DNA of 64,000 nucleotides from Chryseobacterium oleae (GCF_900115055.1 NZ_FOVD01000010.1:1-64000); one strand, 5' to 3'. Counted from the first letter of the stretch, positions 25,747-35,259 are shown. Notes: generated by a model not told the origin, from the letters alone. Made by a program: numbers and translations.

Positions 25747-26649
25747 TTAATGAATCGGGATACAGAAATCCACGATCATCTTGCCCTCCGGATGTTCTTT
25801 AAAGTTCGAATGATAGATCTCGAACGGAAATGCTTTTCTCATGGAATAATGGTGTTCATTCATCCATAAAAACAGGGATACCCAGCATTGTTCAAAGTCC
25901 TGAAGGGTCACTTCCCCGCTTCCTACGATAAATTTGCCGGCATCAATCGTTTCTGAAAAAACTAATCCATCTTGTCCATCCAGCTTTTCATCCAGAAGCA
26001 TACATGCATGAATTCTGACTTTATCCGGCGGAGTCACTTTGAAACTGTCATGATAAACAGAGATCATTTTGACATTTTCGCGGGGGAACAACTGTTTCTT
26101 TTTTGCCCATTCAATAAGGACATTATAGGAAGGTTCCACATTGTCAATTCCCAAACTCATTACTGCAGCCAGATTCATTTCCGGCAGTTCTTTTACTTCA
26201 ATTTTTAAATTCATTTTTGTCCAGTTTAACAGATTTTCTACATGGCAAATGTACTGGCTGAAAACGGCATCGGGTTGTCCGTTCTTGCTCTCTATTTGTA
26301 AAATCCTGTGAAAAGTTTCCGGAGCAGAATTTCTGAAGACTGAGGGTGCTATTCCATAATATTTCTTAAACGTTTTGCTGAAAACAGAATGATTGGAGAA
26401 TCCAAGATCCAGATAAATTTCTTTGATCTCCATTTCTTTCTTTACAGCCAGGTAAAACGCGCTTTTTTCAATTTTCTTCCTGATGATATAGTTCTGGAGG
26501 GTTTCACCGGTAATGAGCTTAAATATCCTGTGAAAATGGAAGGGAGAATACATCGCTACTTCTGCAATATTTTCCAGAGAAAGGTCTGCATCCAGGTGAT
26601 TATCAATGTATCTGATGGCTTTTATGATTCTTTTTTTATGTTCTTCCAT
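25747..26649 (-). CDS. AraC-family transcriptional regulator with GyrI-like effector domain
   Basis: A 300-residue protein. The AraC DNA-binding domain is at the N terminus (residues 1-105), with two helix-turn-helix motifs (LSLENIAEVAMYSPFHFHRIFKLITGETLQNYI, KEIYLDLGFSNHSVFSKTFKKYYGIAPS). The C-terminal part (about 140-300) has the GyrI/BmrR-like small-molecule-binding fold (ELPEMNLAAVMSLGIDN, DKVRIHACMLLD, HPEGKMIVDFCIPI). Rob and SoxS-like regulators share this layout. It lies next to the TonB-dependent receptor gene on the same strand; regulation of that gene is possible but not shown. Confidence 0.9.
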   Translation of the reverse strand: MEEHKKRIIKAIRYIDNHLDADLSLENIAEVAMYSPFHFHRIFKLITGETLQNYIIRKKIEKSAFYLAVKKEMEIKEIYLDLGFSNHSVFSKTFKKYYGIAPSVFRNSAPETFHRILQIESKNGQPDAVFSQYICHVENLLNWTKMNLKIEVKELPEMNLAAVMSLGIDNVEPSYNVLIEWAKKKQLFPRENVKMISVYHDSFKVTPPDKVRIHACMLLDEKLDGQDGLVFSETIDAGKFIVGSGEVTLQDFEQCWVSLFLWMNEHHYSMRKAFPFEIYHSNFKEHPEGKMIVDFCIPIH

Positions 26650-26799
26650 GGTTAATGAATGTGCATCGGTAAAGGTATCAAGATACGCTGTATTTCACTT
26701 GTCATATATTGCTGTTTTCGAAAAAAGGATTGAAATCATAAAGTCTTTCGGAAAATGTTTTATAAATTTAACGGTATAATCACTTTAAATCATTTAAAA

Positions 26800-27303
26800 A
26801 TGAAAGTACAAACAATAGCATTACTGGCGGGGGGTGCATTTTTAGCGGCTTCATGCTGCACAACAAAAACGTACGCCGTTAACGCTAAGAGCGGAACACA
26901 GACTGGCGGAACGGCAAAGTTCACCCAGAAAGGAGACGAGGTTGTTATGAAGCTTGAAGTAACAAATCTTACTCCCGGTATCCACGCAGTACATATCCAT
27001 GAAAAAGGCGACTGTTCTGCAGCCGATGGAACTTCTACAGGAGGCCACTGGAACCCGGCTAAAGACGATCACGGAAAATGGGGCGCCGAACATTTCCACA
27101 TGGGAGATATCGGAAATCTAACCGCTGACCAAACCGGAAAAGCCGTTCTGACTTTCAAAACGACTAAATGGTGTCTGGGTTGTACAGATGAATCTAAAAA
27201 CATCATCGGGAAAGGGCTTATCGTGCATGCTGCCGCAGATGATTTCCATACTCAGCCTACAGGAAATGCTGGCGGAAGAGTGGGATGTGTAGAAATTAAG
27301 TAA
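26800..27303 (+). CDS. sodC: Cu/Zn superoxide dismutase lipoprotein
   Basis: With the start at 26800 the protein has 167 residues; the upstream in-frame ATG adds 15 residues before the signal peptide. The lipobox LAASC gives lipid attachment at Cys19. Copper ligands sit in HAVHIHEKGDC, and zinc ligands in GGHWNPAKDDHGKWGAEHFHMGD. The C-terminal signature is GNAGGRVGCVEIK: the active-site Arg and disulfide Cys are kept, but the usual Gly after that Cys is missing. It would destroy superoxide at the cell envelope. It is monocistronic with a strong shared terminator. Confidence 0.93.
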   Translation: MKVQTIALLAGGAFLAASCCTTKTYAVNAKSGTQTGGTAKFTQKGDEVVMKLEVTNLTPGIHAVHIHEKGDCSAADGTSTGGHWNPAKDDHGKWGAEHFHMGDIGNLTADQTGKAVLTFKTTKWCLGCTDESKNIIGKGLIVHAAADDFHTQPTGNAGGRVGCVEIK

Positions 27304-27310
27304 TTCTCTA

Positions 27311-27359
27311 AAACAACAAAAAGGGCGCTGATCTTCGATCAGCGCCCTTTTTGTTGTTT
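27311..27359. terminator. bidirectional rho-independent terminator between sodC and prc
   Basis: A 23-bp perfect inverted repeat with a TTC loop, core GGGCGCTGATC/GATCAGCGCCC, flanked by A and T runs on both sides. It ends sodC on the plus strand and the converging protease gene on the minus strand, whose stop codon begins at the edge of the stem. Confidence 0.95.
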
Positions 27360-29488
27360 TATGATTTAGTTCCCATATCGGAAACGATATTCATTGCTTC
27401 CTGCAGATATGGATCTTTCTTAAGATTTTTGATCCACATTTCAGATTTCTTCTTGAAAGCTTCGTCTTTTTTCTCTCTTTCAATTTCGTTCGGATACATC
27501 ATGAACTTAAGACCGTTCTCAAACTTGCTTAAAGCTTTGAATTTCTCGATCTGAGCTTTTCTCTGCTTCATCAGTTCATTGAACTTATTGATATTAAGAG
27601 TGATGTTCTCTTCTTTATCCAATTTTTCTCTCCACTGAGCAGATTCAAGCAATAGCTGATAGTTGTTGTTTTTAGCCATTCTGTCTGCACTCGCTTTTTC
27701 AAGAGCCTGAATGTTGAAATAATTCAGTTTCTGGAATTTCGTTCCAGGAATCTTATCCCAAGCCAAAGCGTAATCATCATAACGCTCTCCTACTTCTGCA
27801 TAGGTAAAGAAGTCTTTCATCTGAATGTCAGAAACGATTCCTTTTCTCTGCGTAGATTCTCCCGTAATTCTGTAGAACTTCTGGATTGTCAGTTTTAAAG
27901 ATCCGAAATCATCTTCGGTATTTAAGAATCTGTTCAGATCTACGAAAGTCTGTACGGTTCCTTTTCCGAAAGACTGCGGAGAACCGATGATCATCGCTCT
28001 TCCGTAATCCTGCATTACACCTGCAAGGATTTCTGAAGCTGAAGCTGAAAGCTCGTTCTGCATGATCACTAATGGTCCGGTCCAAATCGGAGTTTCATTT
28101 TTATTTTTTAAAGTCTGGATCTTTCCGTTTCCGTCTTTCACCTGAACGTAAGGTCCTGCTTCCATGAAAAGTCCCATGATATCCCCTACCTCAGTTAATG
28201 ATCCACCTCCGTTATTTCTAAGGTCAAGAACAATTCCTTCAATGTTTTGTTCTTTTAGCTTAATGATTTCATTTTTGATGTCATCGGAAGCATTTCTTCC
28301 TTTAGCATCCTCAAAATCAGCATTAAAACTTGGAAGGTTGATAAATCCGTATTTCTTTCCGTTTGGAGAATTCACCACGATACTTCTTGCAAAAGTGTCT
28401 TCAATAGCTACTTCCTCACGGATCATCGTTACATCTTTAATCGTTCCGTCTTTTTTCTGAACCGTCAGTGTTACAGGTGTTCCTTTTTCCCCTCTGATCA
28501 GTCTTACTGCTTCATCAGAAAGCATTCCAACTACATTTACCGCATCTTCTTTCGGTTTGGATTTTACTTTTAAGATCTTATCTCCTTCTGAAAGCTGTTT
28601 AGACTTCCATGCCGGCGCACCAATCGTTAAAGCTCCTAAGAACAGATTTCCTTTTTTCTCCTGAATAAGCGCTCCGATACCAATCACTTTTCCGGTGAAC
28701 TGCGTATCAAAATCTTCCTTATCTTTTGGAGAATAATAGTTAGTGTGCGGATCGAATACCTCGGTATATGCATTCATATACACGGTAAACCAATCCATTT
28801 TCTTTCTCTTTTTGAATCTTGTAAATGTATCTTTTACAAGGTCTTTCACTTCATCCGTTGCTTTTTTGATCTTCTGATCCTGATTTAACGGCTGATATTT
28901 GATCGTGTCTTTTAAATTATATTTCTGAACAGAATCTTTCTTCTCCTTCTGAGCTTCCTCTTTGCTGTTCATAGACTCAATTTCCTGAAGAATATTGTAT
29001 TTAATGTACTTTCTCCACTCATTATACTGTTCCTGTTTGTTAACAGGTACTTTTTTAAGCTTCGGCTCCAGCGTCAGTGATTCATCTTCCTGAAGATTAA
29101 TTGGTTTGCTGAAAATATCCTGAGTAATCTTATCGATCTCGTCTACTCTCTGGTACAATCTGTCGATCGTAAGTTTGTAGAATGTCAGATCTCCCTGGCT
29201 GATATAGTCATCAAGCTTTGTTTCATGCTTGTTGAATTCATCCATGTCCGACTGCAGGAAATATCTTTTTGCAGGATCTACCAGTTCGAAATAATGTTTA
29301 TAAACGTCCTTGGAATAGGCATCATTGATGGGTTTCGGGCTGTAATGTAAATAAGAAAGTGTATTCTTTACGCTCACCATGATCGTCTGCATCTTTTCGT
29401 CGTCGTTCTTTGGCGAGTTGAAACAAAACATTAGACTTGTCAATGGAATTAGGAGTAAAAATTTATTCAGTTTGAAATTTTTCCACAT
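27359..29488 (-). CDS. prc: carboxy-terminal processing protease (Tsp/Prc, S41)
   Basis: A 709-residue periplasmic protease with an N-terminal signal anchor (FLLLIPLTSLMFCFNSP). The long helical N domain (LSYLHYSPKPINDAYSKDVYKHYFELVDPAKRYFLQSDMDEF) is typical of Prc. A PDZ domain lies at about 240-330 (IGIGALIQEKKGNLFLGALTIGAPA). The catalytic domain contains LRNNGGGSLTEVG, the Ser in SASASEILAGVMQDYGRAMIIG and the Lys in SFGKGTVQ. The C-terminal DUF3340-like helical part follows. It trims or degrades lipoproteins, penicillin-binding proteins and hydrolases in the periplasm. Confidence 0.95.
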   Translation of the reverse strand: MWKNFKLNKFLLLIPLTSLMFCFNSPKNDDEKMQTIMVSVKNTLSYLHYSPKPINDAYSKDVYKHYFELVDPAKRYFLQSDMDEFNKHETKLDDYISQGDLTFYKLTIDRLYQRVDEIDKITQDIFSKPINLQEDESLTLEPKLKKVPVNKQEQYNEWRKYIKYNILQEIESMNSKEEAQKEKKDSVQKYNLKDTIKYQPLNQDQKIKKATDEVKDLVKDTFTRFKKRKKMDWFTVYMNAYTEVFDPHTNYYSPKDKEDFDTQFTGKVIGIGALIQEKKGNLFLGALTIGAPAWKSKQLSEGDKILKVKSKPKEDAVNVVGMLSDEAVRLIRGEKGTPVTLTVQKKDGTIKDVTMIREEVAIEDTFARSIVVNSPNGKKYGFINLPSFNADFEDAKGRNASDDIKNEIIKLKEQNIEGIVLDLRNNGGGSLTEVGDIMGLFMEAGPYVQVKDGNGKIQTLKNKNETPIWTGPLVIMQNELSASASEILAGVMQDYGRAMIIGSPQSFGKGTVQTFVDLNRFLNTEDDFGSLKLTIQKFYRITGESTQRKGIVSDIQMKDFFTYAEVGERYDDYALAWDKIPGTKFQKLNYFNIQALEKASADRMAKNNNYQLLLESAQWREKLDKEENITLNINKFNELMKQRKAQIEKFKALSKFENGLKFMMYPNEIEREKKDEAFKKKSEMWIKNLKKDPYLQEAMNIVSDMGTKS

Positions 29489-29732
29489 AAACTGTCTTTA
29501 TTTATTGATTTTTTTAAAAATATATACTACAATTAGTAGCAGCAATTAATTCGCTGTTACAAACTATCAAATTTAATACCTTATTTACAATTATCGGATA
29601 GTTTTAAATGTTTTTTACTAAAAGCATTATAGCCTATTTCTTACCTATTCTCTTACATTAAATTAAACCATTAATAATCAGAATATTAAAATAAATTTTT
29701 AAGATATTTATTCTGTTCAGATCAAATGGTTT

Positions 29733-30863
29733 TTATCTGATATTTTTCCACCACTGTTTAAAGACCTGTTTGTTGTCGTTCAGGTCTACCAATTCACCAA
29801 TCATTGGTGTCGCCAGCCTGTAATTTTTATTCTGAGAATATTTTGTGATCTCATTCAATGGCTCATTCCAGGGATGTTTTGCCAGTGTGAATTTCGAATG
29901 ATGCACCGGAATCATGTTCTTTGCGTTCAGTTCCGTAGTTGCCTGTGCTACTTCCTGCGGCAGCTCATGAACCGACTGCCAGGCTTTATTATACTGACCA
30001 CATTCAATAACGGCCCAATCGATCTGAGAATGTTTTTTAGCAATATCTTTAAAACGACTGCTGTACCCGCCATCACCACTGTAATAAATATTCATAGCAG
30101 GTGATTCTATAAAAAACGAAAGCCACAAAGCCTGAGAACTTTTAAATCCTCTGCCTCCATCGTGATGGGTATTCTCAGCAAAAATGGCAAATCCGGGTTT
30201 CACATCTACACGATCTCCCCAGTCTTTTTCTACAATCTGCTGTGCTGTGTAGCCCCATCTTTCATAATGTGCCCCAGCTCCTAAACCACAAATTACATGC
30301 TTTACTTTTGGCTGCAATGCTTTAGCCGTTTCATAGTCCAGATGGTCATAATGGTCGTGAGAAAGCAACATATAATCTATCTCAGGCATATCATTAACGG
30401 AATAAATATCGCTTCCTCTATACGCATCGGGTTTTCCGGGAAGTGGTGTCATTCTTCCGCTAAAGACAGGATCCACCAGAATTTTAACGCCATCTACCTG
30501 CAAAAAGAAAGATGAATGTCCAAACCAAACGATGACATTACGGTCTGCGGGAATTGTTTTAAGATTTGTTTTTACAGAAGGTAATACGTCGATGGGTTCA
30601 GTACGGGGATACTTTTTCGTGAGTGCTTTCCAGATTTCCCCGGTAAAGCTATACCCTTCCGACAGGGTGGGTTTTTCTACCAGGTTTCTGAATTTACCCT
30701 CTTTATAATGAGGAGATCTTTTTATCATTTCCAGCCTTTTTCCTTCCGGCAGAGCTCCGAATTGTGGCTGCTTCATATAAAAATAGATTGCAATGCCCAA
30801 AACAACAATCACGCACAAAAGAAAGATTAGTGTACGCCTAAGTATTCTTAAAAATCTCTTCAT
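29733..30863 (-). CDS. MBL-fold hydrolase of the NAPE-PLD/UlaG-like type, membrane-anchored
   Basis: A 376-residue protein with one N-terminal membrane helix (about 8-28). The metallo-beta-lactamase motif HDHYDHLDY is in LLSHDHYDHLDYETAK, preceded by GHSSFFLQVDGVKILVDPVF and followed by H-x-x-G-x-G-x-x-FKSSQALW, YYSGDGGYSSRF and MIPVHHSKFTLA. This is the family of N-acylphosphatidylethanolamine phospholipase D and UlaG-like hydrolases. The substrate may be a phospholipid or another phosphodiester. It faces outwards from the inner membrane and stands alone. Confidence 0.88.
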   Translation of the reverse strand: MKRFLRILRRTLIFLLCVIVVLGIAIYFYMKQPQFGALPEGKRLEMIKRSPHYKEGKFRNLVEKPTLSEGYSFTGEIWKALTKKYPRTEPIDVLPSVKTNLKTIPADRNVIVWFGHSSFFLQVDGVKILVDPVFSGRMTPLPGKPDAYRGSDIYSVNDMPEIDYMLLSHDHYDHLDYETAKALQPKVKHVICGLGAGAHYERWGYTAQQIVEKDWGDRVDVKPGFAIFAENTHHDGGRGFKSSQALWLSFFIESPAMNIYYSGDGGYSSRFKDIAKKHSQIDWAVIECGQYNKAWQSVHELPQEVAQATTELNAKNMIPVHHSKFTLAKHPWNEPLNEITKYSQNKNYRLATPMIGELVDLNDNKQVFKQWWKNIR

Positions 30864-31273
30864 TGGATTAAAGTTTCACTGTTTTTTATGTCCAATATGT
30901 ACATGTTCTAAAATTTGCTTAATCAAATTTCGGTAATGTAATATAATCATACTTTGCTGAAAAGCTCTATTTTGTTTGCTCAAAGGTTCAATATTGAGAA
31001 TAATTGTAGTCACTTTTCAAGATCCTTTCCTACTAAAGCTTTCATATCCTATCAAATTCCGTTGGAAACTACACAATCACCCGAATCATAGCGTTTTAAT
31101 AGTTTAATTCTACCTCCTGAACCCAAACTTATATTTTTTGAATTGCATTTATCTTCAAAAGTTTTTAGCTAAATTTGAAGAGTGAGAACTTTTTTCTGAT
31201 GTCTGAAATGACAAAAGAGCAGTTTTCAAACTGGCAATTAATGCCTTATACCTTCTTAAATTAAACTGATTTT
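30864..31273. other. gene-free 410-bp divergent region
   Basis: It lies between the MBL-fold gene (minus) and surE (plus). AT-rich. Contains TAAATTTG at 31170-31177, a fit to the Bacteroidota -7 box, 97 bp before surE, and a 21-codon open frame at 31199-31264. No RNA gene or repeat recognised in the rest. Confidence 0.55.
31199..31264 (+). CDS. possible short peptide ORF upstream of surE
   Basis: ATG at 31199, TAA at 31262-31264, 21 codons (MSEMTKEQFSNWQLMPYTFL plus Asn). It starts 22 bp after the TAAATTTG box and ends 10 bp before surE. Mixed hydrophilic and aromatic content is protein-like, but the length is far too short to be sure. It may be a leader, the remnant of a lost gene, or chance. 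Confidence 0.25.
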   Translation: MSEMTKEQFSNWQLMPYTFLN

Positions 31274-32044
31274 ATGGAAAGACCGCTTATTCTGGTTACT
31301 AATGATGATGGAATCACCGCACCTGGTATCAGAAACCTTATACAATTTATGAACGAAATCGGAGACGTTATTGTGGTAGCACCCAACTCTCCCCAAAGTG
31401 GAAAAGGCCACGCAATTACAATCAATTCTACTTTAAGCTTCGAAGAAGTAACGCTTGACGGACCGCAGACTGATTTTTCATGCAGTGGAACACCCGTAGA
31501 CTGCGTAAAAATGGCTCTTGACAAAATTCTGACAAGAAGACCGGATATCGTGGTTTCAGGAATCAATCATGGAGCCAATTCTTCGATCAATGTAATCTAT
31601 TCCGGAACGATGTCTGCCGCTGTAGAAGCGGGTGTGGAAGGAATTCCTGCCATTGGATTTTCACTGATGGATTTCAGCTGGGAAGCCGATTTTACACAAG
31701 CCAAAGAATATATCCAGAATATCGTAAAAAGAACCCTGGAAAACCCAATGCCTAAAGGAATTGTTCTGAACGTGAATATTCCAAAACTGACCGCCGGAGA
31801 AATTAAAGGGGTAAAAGTTTGTAAGCAGGCTAATGCTAAATGGGAAGAAAGCTTTGACGAAAGGGTGAATCCTCACGGAAAGAAATATTACTGGCTAACC
31901 GGCTATTTCAACAATATGGATGAGTCTGAAGATGCTGATGAAACGGCATTGGCAAACGGATATATTTCAATCGTTCCTGTGAAGTTCGATCTTACAGCTT
32001 ATGAATACATGAAGACGCTGGAGGAAGTAATGAATTTTGACTGA
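31274..32044 (+). CDS. surE: 5'/3'-nucleotidase SurE
   Basis: A 256-residue metal-dependent survival phosphatase. The N terminus LILVTNDDGITAPGIRNL holds the catalytic Asp pair. APNSPQSGKGHAIT, CSGTPVDCVKMAL and VSGINHGANSSINVIYSGTMSAAVEAG are all family signatures. It dephosphorylates nucleoside monophosphates in the cytoplasm. The stop overlaps the start of a GNAT gene (TGATG), so the two are translationally coupled. Confidence 0.95.
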   Translation: MERPLILVTNDDGITAPGIRNLIQFMNEIGDVIVVAPNSPQSGKGHAITINSTLSFEEVTLDGPQTDFSCSGTPVDCVKMALDKILTRRPDIVVSGINHGANSSINVIYSGTMSAAVEAGVEGIPAIGFSLMDFSWEADFTQAKEYIQNIVKRTLENPMPKGIVLNVNIPKLTAGEIKGVKVCKQANAKWEESFDERVNPHGKKYYWLTGYFNNMDESEDADETALANGYISIVPVKFDLTAYEYMKTLEEVMNFD

Positions 32045-32709
32045 TGTACGGAAAGCTAGACAATCCTGTTTACCATTCACTTAATGAATATCATGAAAAG
32101 TTCTGCTTTAATTTTGGGGACACGAAATTTTATAATCCCGAAGTAGCCTCCTTTGGCGGTGCAGCACAGCTTTCAAGAGAAAAAGACATCACAGAATATA
32201 CAAAAATCTGTGATGATTTTCTGATTTTCGGAGCGAAACCTGATCTTGGAAATTTTAAAACAGAGCTGTCACGACTTGTCTGTGATCAGTATGTTCTGGA
32301 AAATCCTAATCAGCTTGATCTGACTGAAGAAATTATTGAGCTAAAAGAAGAAAACCATGAAGAGCTTCTGGCTTTTGTGATGAAGTTCTATCCATATTAT
32401 TTTAGAGCAAGGACGCCTGAACTCGGTCGTTATTTCGGCATTTTTAAGGATCATAAACTCGTTGCCGTTACAGGTGAAAGAATGCAGATGAATGATATGA
32501 CGGAGGTAAGCGCAGTGATCACAGATACGGATTATCTGGGAAAAGGTTTAGCTAAACAATTGGTGACTTTTGTTTCCGGGAAAATATTTGAAGACGGGAA
32601 AACACCTTTTCTTCATGTCGCGGAAAGCAATACAGGCGCGAAAAAACTATATGAAAAGCTCGGTTTTATGCATCGGGGAACTATAAACTTATGGGGCGTG
32701 AAAAGATGA
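32044..32709 (+). CDS. GNAT family N-acetyltransferase
   Basis: A 221-residue protein. The C-terminal half is a GNAT domain with GKGLAKQLVTFV (acetyl-CoA loop, about 163-174) and the FLHVAESNTGAKKLYEKLGF strand-helix that ends most members of the family. The N-terminal 90 residues are a less conserved extension (HSLNEYHEKFCFNFGDTKFYNPEVASFGG). The length and the extension match a FR47-type subgroup. It is coupled to surE by TGATG. Substrate unknown. Confidence 0.85.
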   Translation: MYGKLDNPVYHSLNEYHEKFCFNFGDTKFYNPEVASFGGAAQLSREKDITEYTKICDDFLIFGAKPDLGNFKTELSRLVCDQYVLENPNQLDLTEEIIELKEENHEELLAFVMKFYPYYFRARTPELGRYFGIFKDHKLVAVTGERMQMNDMTEVSAVITDTDYLGKGLAKQLVTFVSGKIFEDGKTPFLHVAESNTGAKKLYEKLGFMHRGTINLWGVKR

Positions 32710-33202
32710 TTTTCCGCCCTTTTTTATTTTATTTTTTACCCAAAGTCTGTATGGGTTTTCACAGATGATTGTGTTATTTGTGAAAAAGATTTGTGAGATT
32801 TCTGTTTAAATACAAGGTTTGGCTAAAGCCGGATGAATATGGATTCTTATGTAAGCGGTCTAAAACCCGCTCCTATTGATGATTAAATTACTGCATCTTT
32901 TCGGAAAGGTGTATGGAATTTTTTCTTTTGGGCATCTTCTGATCTCAATAGTTCCTGCCTGTTATTCATCTCTGCGATTTCATCTGGTTGGTTTAGCTTT
33001 TTTTAACCACGGATTGCACAGATTTACACAGATGATTGTGGAAACTTCTCTTTTATATTGACTTCGGGAACTTCCCTCTTCGTGCTTCCATCTTCAAGCC
33101 TTTTTAGTTCTCTTCCAGGTTAAAAAATCTATAAAACCTCCTCTTTTCAATTTTCCCTTAAAAGTTTTCCCTACATTTATTCTTATTAATTTTTTCCAGA
33201 TT
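32710..33202. other. gene-free 493-bp stretch with repeat words
   Basis: Two copies of CACAGATGATTGTG are at 32760-32773 and 33027-33040, the second in a longer context AACCACGGATTGCACAGATTT. A copy of the GGCTAAAGCC repeat is at 32815-32889. A 61-codon plus-strand open frame across the repeat looks non-coding. The last 60 bp should hold the guaC promoter, but no clear box is seen. Confidence 0.6.
32815..32889. repeat. dispersed intergenic repeat of the GGCTAAAGCC type, copy 2
   Basis: AGGTTTGGCTAAAGCC, then AATATGG, then GCGGTCTAAAACCCGCTCC and TATTGATGATTAAATT. The same order of words is in copy 1 at 12771-12846. The second half forms a hairpin (GCGG/CCGC). Confidence 0.7.
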
Positions 33203-34243
33203 ATGAGAATAGAATATGATATAAAGCTTGGATTCAAGGATGTAATGTTCCGTCCCAAACGTTCTACATTAAAATCCCGTTCAGAAGTGAATCTTGAAAG
33301 AGAATTTACATTCAAGCATACTAAAAAGAAATGGAGAGGTGTCCCCCTTATCGCAGCCAATATGGATACGGTAGGAACTTTTGAAATGGCGGTAGAACTG
33401 GCCAAAGACAAGATTATTACAGCCGTTCATAAGCATTATACTCCTGAAGAATGGAGCCAGTTTCTGGACAGCCAGCCGGAAAGCATTCATCAATATATTG
33501 CCTTAAGCACCGGAACCGGAAAAGCGGATGAGGAAAAACTCAGACTGATCCTTGAAAAGCACCCAAAAATCGAGTTTCTGTGCATTGATGTAGCCAATGG
33601 TTATTCTGAGCATTTCGTTGGATTTGTGAAGAAGGCAAGGGCTAATTTTCCTGATAAGATCATCATCGCAGGAAATGTAGTGACCGGGGAAATGGTGGAG
33701 GAACTTCTCCTTGTAGGAGCAGATATCATCAAAGTAGGTATCGGGCCTGGTTCGGTGTGTACAACCAGAGTAAAGACCGGCGTTGGTTATCCTCAGCTTT
33801 CTGCCATTATTGAGTGCTCTGATGCTGCTCACGGTCTTGGAGGACATATTATTGCCGACGGAGGCTGCAAGGTTCCGGGAGATGTGGCTAAAGCTTTTGG
33901 TGGAGGCGCAGATTTCGTGATGCTGGGTGGCATGTTTGCCGGTCATGATGAAAGTGGTGGTGAAATCATCGAAGAGAACGGAAAAAAATACCGTCTGTTT
34001 TATGGAATGAGTTCCAAAACGGCTATGGATAAACATTCCGGAGGCGTTGCAGAATACCGTGCTTCGGAAGGAAAAACAGTAAAGGCTGTTTATAAGGGTC
34101 CCGTTTCGGAGACTGTAAAAGATATTTTGGGTGGTGTACGTTCTACCTGTACCTACGTGGGAGCTTCCCAACTTAAAGAATTGTCTAAGAGAACAACCTT
34201 TATAAGGGTTCAGGAGCAGGAAAACCAGGTTTTTAAGGATTAA
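33203..34243 (+). CDS. guaC: GMP reductase
   Basis: A 346-residue IMPDH/GMPR-family barrel that converts GMP to IMP with NADPH. The start MRIEYDIKLGFKDVMFRPKRSTLKSRSEV is typical of GMPR. The catalytic Cys is in VGIGPGSVCTTRVKTGVGYPQL, followed by ADGGCKVPGDVAKAFGGGADFVMLGGMFAGHDESGG and YGMSSKTAM. There are no CBS domains and the length is 346 rather than about 490, which separates it from IMP dehydrogenase. Confidence 0.94.
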   Translation: MRIEYDIKLGFKDVMFRPKRSTLKSRSEVNLEREFTFKHTKKKWRGVPLIAANMDTVGTFEMAVELAKDKIITAVHKHYTPEEWSQFLDSQPESIHQYIALSTGTGKADEEKLRLILEKHPKIEFLCIDVANGYSEHFVGFVKKARANFPDKIIIAGNVVTGEMVEELLLVGADIIKVGIGPGSVCTTRVKTGVGYPQLSAIIECSDAAHGLGGHIIADGGCKVPGDVAKAFGGGADFVMLGGMFAGHDESGGEIIEENGKKYRLFYGMSSKTAMDKHSGGVAEYRASEGKTVKAVYKGPVSETVKDILGGVRSTCTYVGASQLKELSKRTTFIRVQEQENQVFKD

Positions 34244-34299
34244 AAAAATCTCACTCCGATTTGCAGATACTGCAGATTTTTAATCCAATTACATAATAA

Positions 34300-34330
34300 A
34301 ACAGGCTGTACATTACTTGTACAGCCTGTT
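34300..34330. terminator. bidirectional terminator between guaC and fabG
   Basis: AACAGGCTGTACA and TGTACAGCCTGTT form a 13-bp perfect stem with a TTACT loop and A/T-rich flanks. The two genes converge on it. Confidence 0.9.
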
Positions 34331-34342
34331 ATTTTTTTATGA

Positions 34343-35089
34343 TTAAGTCAGCATTCCGCCGTCTACGTTCAGGGTCTGTCCTGTGATATAAGAAGACATT
34401 TCGCTTCCCAGGAAGATACAGGCATTGGCAACGTCTTTTGTTTGCCCTGCTCTCTTCATTGGAATTCTGTCTCTCCATGCCTGAAGGGTTTTCTCATCCA
34501 GATCTGCAGTCATTTCTGTTTCAGTGAATCCTGGAGCCACTGCGTTACATCTGATACTTCTTGATCCTAATTCCAGTGCAATAGATTTAGTAAATCCTAT
34601 TACTCCGGCTTTAGAAGCTGCATAGTTGGACTGTCCCGGATTTCCGCTGATCCCAACTACAGAAGTCATATTGATAATAGATCCTGATTTAGCCTTCATC
34701 ATCGGCTTGATTACCGCTTTTGTAAGGTTAAATACTGAATCCAAATTGATTCTCATTACCTGATCCCAGTCATCTTTAGACATTCTCAACAGCAGGTTAT
34801 CTCTTGTGATTCCGGCATTGTTGATCAGAATATCGATCTTTCCGAACTCTTCCATTACATCATCGATTAACTTTTGAGCTGCATCATAATCTGATGCGTC
34901 AGACTGATATCCTTTGATCTTCGTTACAGAACTTAAAGCTGCCTCCAATGCTTGAGCTTTATCTACAGAGCCGGCATAGGTAAATGCTACCTGTGCGCCC
35001 TGTTCAGCATACATTTCAGCAATTTTCTTTCCGATTCCTCTTGTAGCTCCGGTGATTAGTGCTACTTTTCCTTCTAATAGTTTCATCAT
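34343..35089 (-). CDS. fabG: 3-oxoacyl-[acyl-carrier-protein] reductase
   Basis: A 248-residue classical short-chain dehydrogenase. The NADP site is ALITGATRGIGKKIA (residues 11-25). NNAG is in ILINNAGITRDNLLLRMSKDDWDQVMRINLDSVFN, the catalytic Ser is in NMTSVVGISGNPGQ, YAASKAG follows, and the C terminus is FLGSEMSSYITGQTLNVDGGM. This is the standard FabG of type II fatty acid synthesis. It stands alone here, without other fab genes. Start: the second of two adjacent ATG codons may be the true one. Confidence 0.93.
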   Translation of the reverse strand: MMKLLEGKVALITGATRGIGKKIAEMYAEQGAQVAFTYAGSVDKAQALEAALSSVTKIKGYQSDASDYDAAQKLIDDVMEEFGKIDILINNAGITRDNLLLRMSKDDWDQVMRINLDSVFNLTKAVIKPMMKAKSGSIINMTSVVGISGNPGQSNYAASKAGVIGFTKSIALELGSRSIRCNAVAPGFTETEMTADLDEKTLQAWRDRIPMKRAGQTKDVANACIFLGSEMSSYITGQTLNVDGGMLT

Positions 35090-35259
35090 ATCTCTTGATA
35101 ATTATATTCTTAGTAAATACTTCCGTTTTTGATAAAACGGCAATATAGTATATTTAATTTTATACAAATTAAACAGTCCGCAAAGATATTATAAATTGTT
35201 ATTCAATGCATTCCAAATCATCAAATTACTTAAAATTTTTCGCTGTTTTTTATCATATT

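Noticed and set aside
32876..33061. 61-codon plus-strand open frame between GNAT and guaC
   Set aside because: It runs through a dispersed repeat and its hydrophobic, His/Phe-rich composition does not look like a gene.
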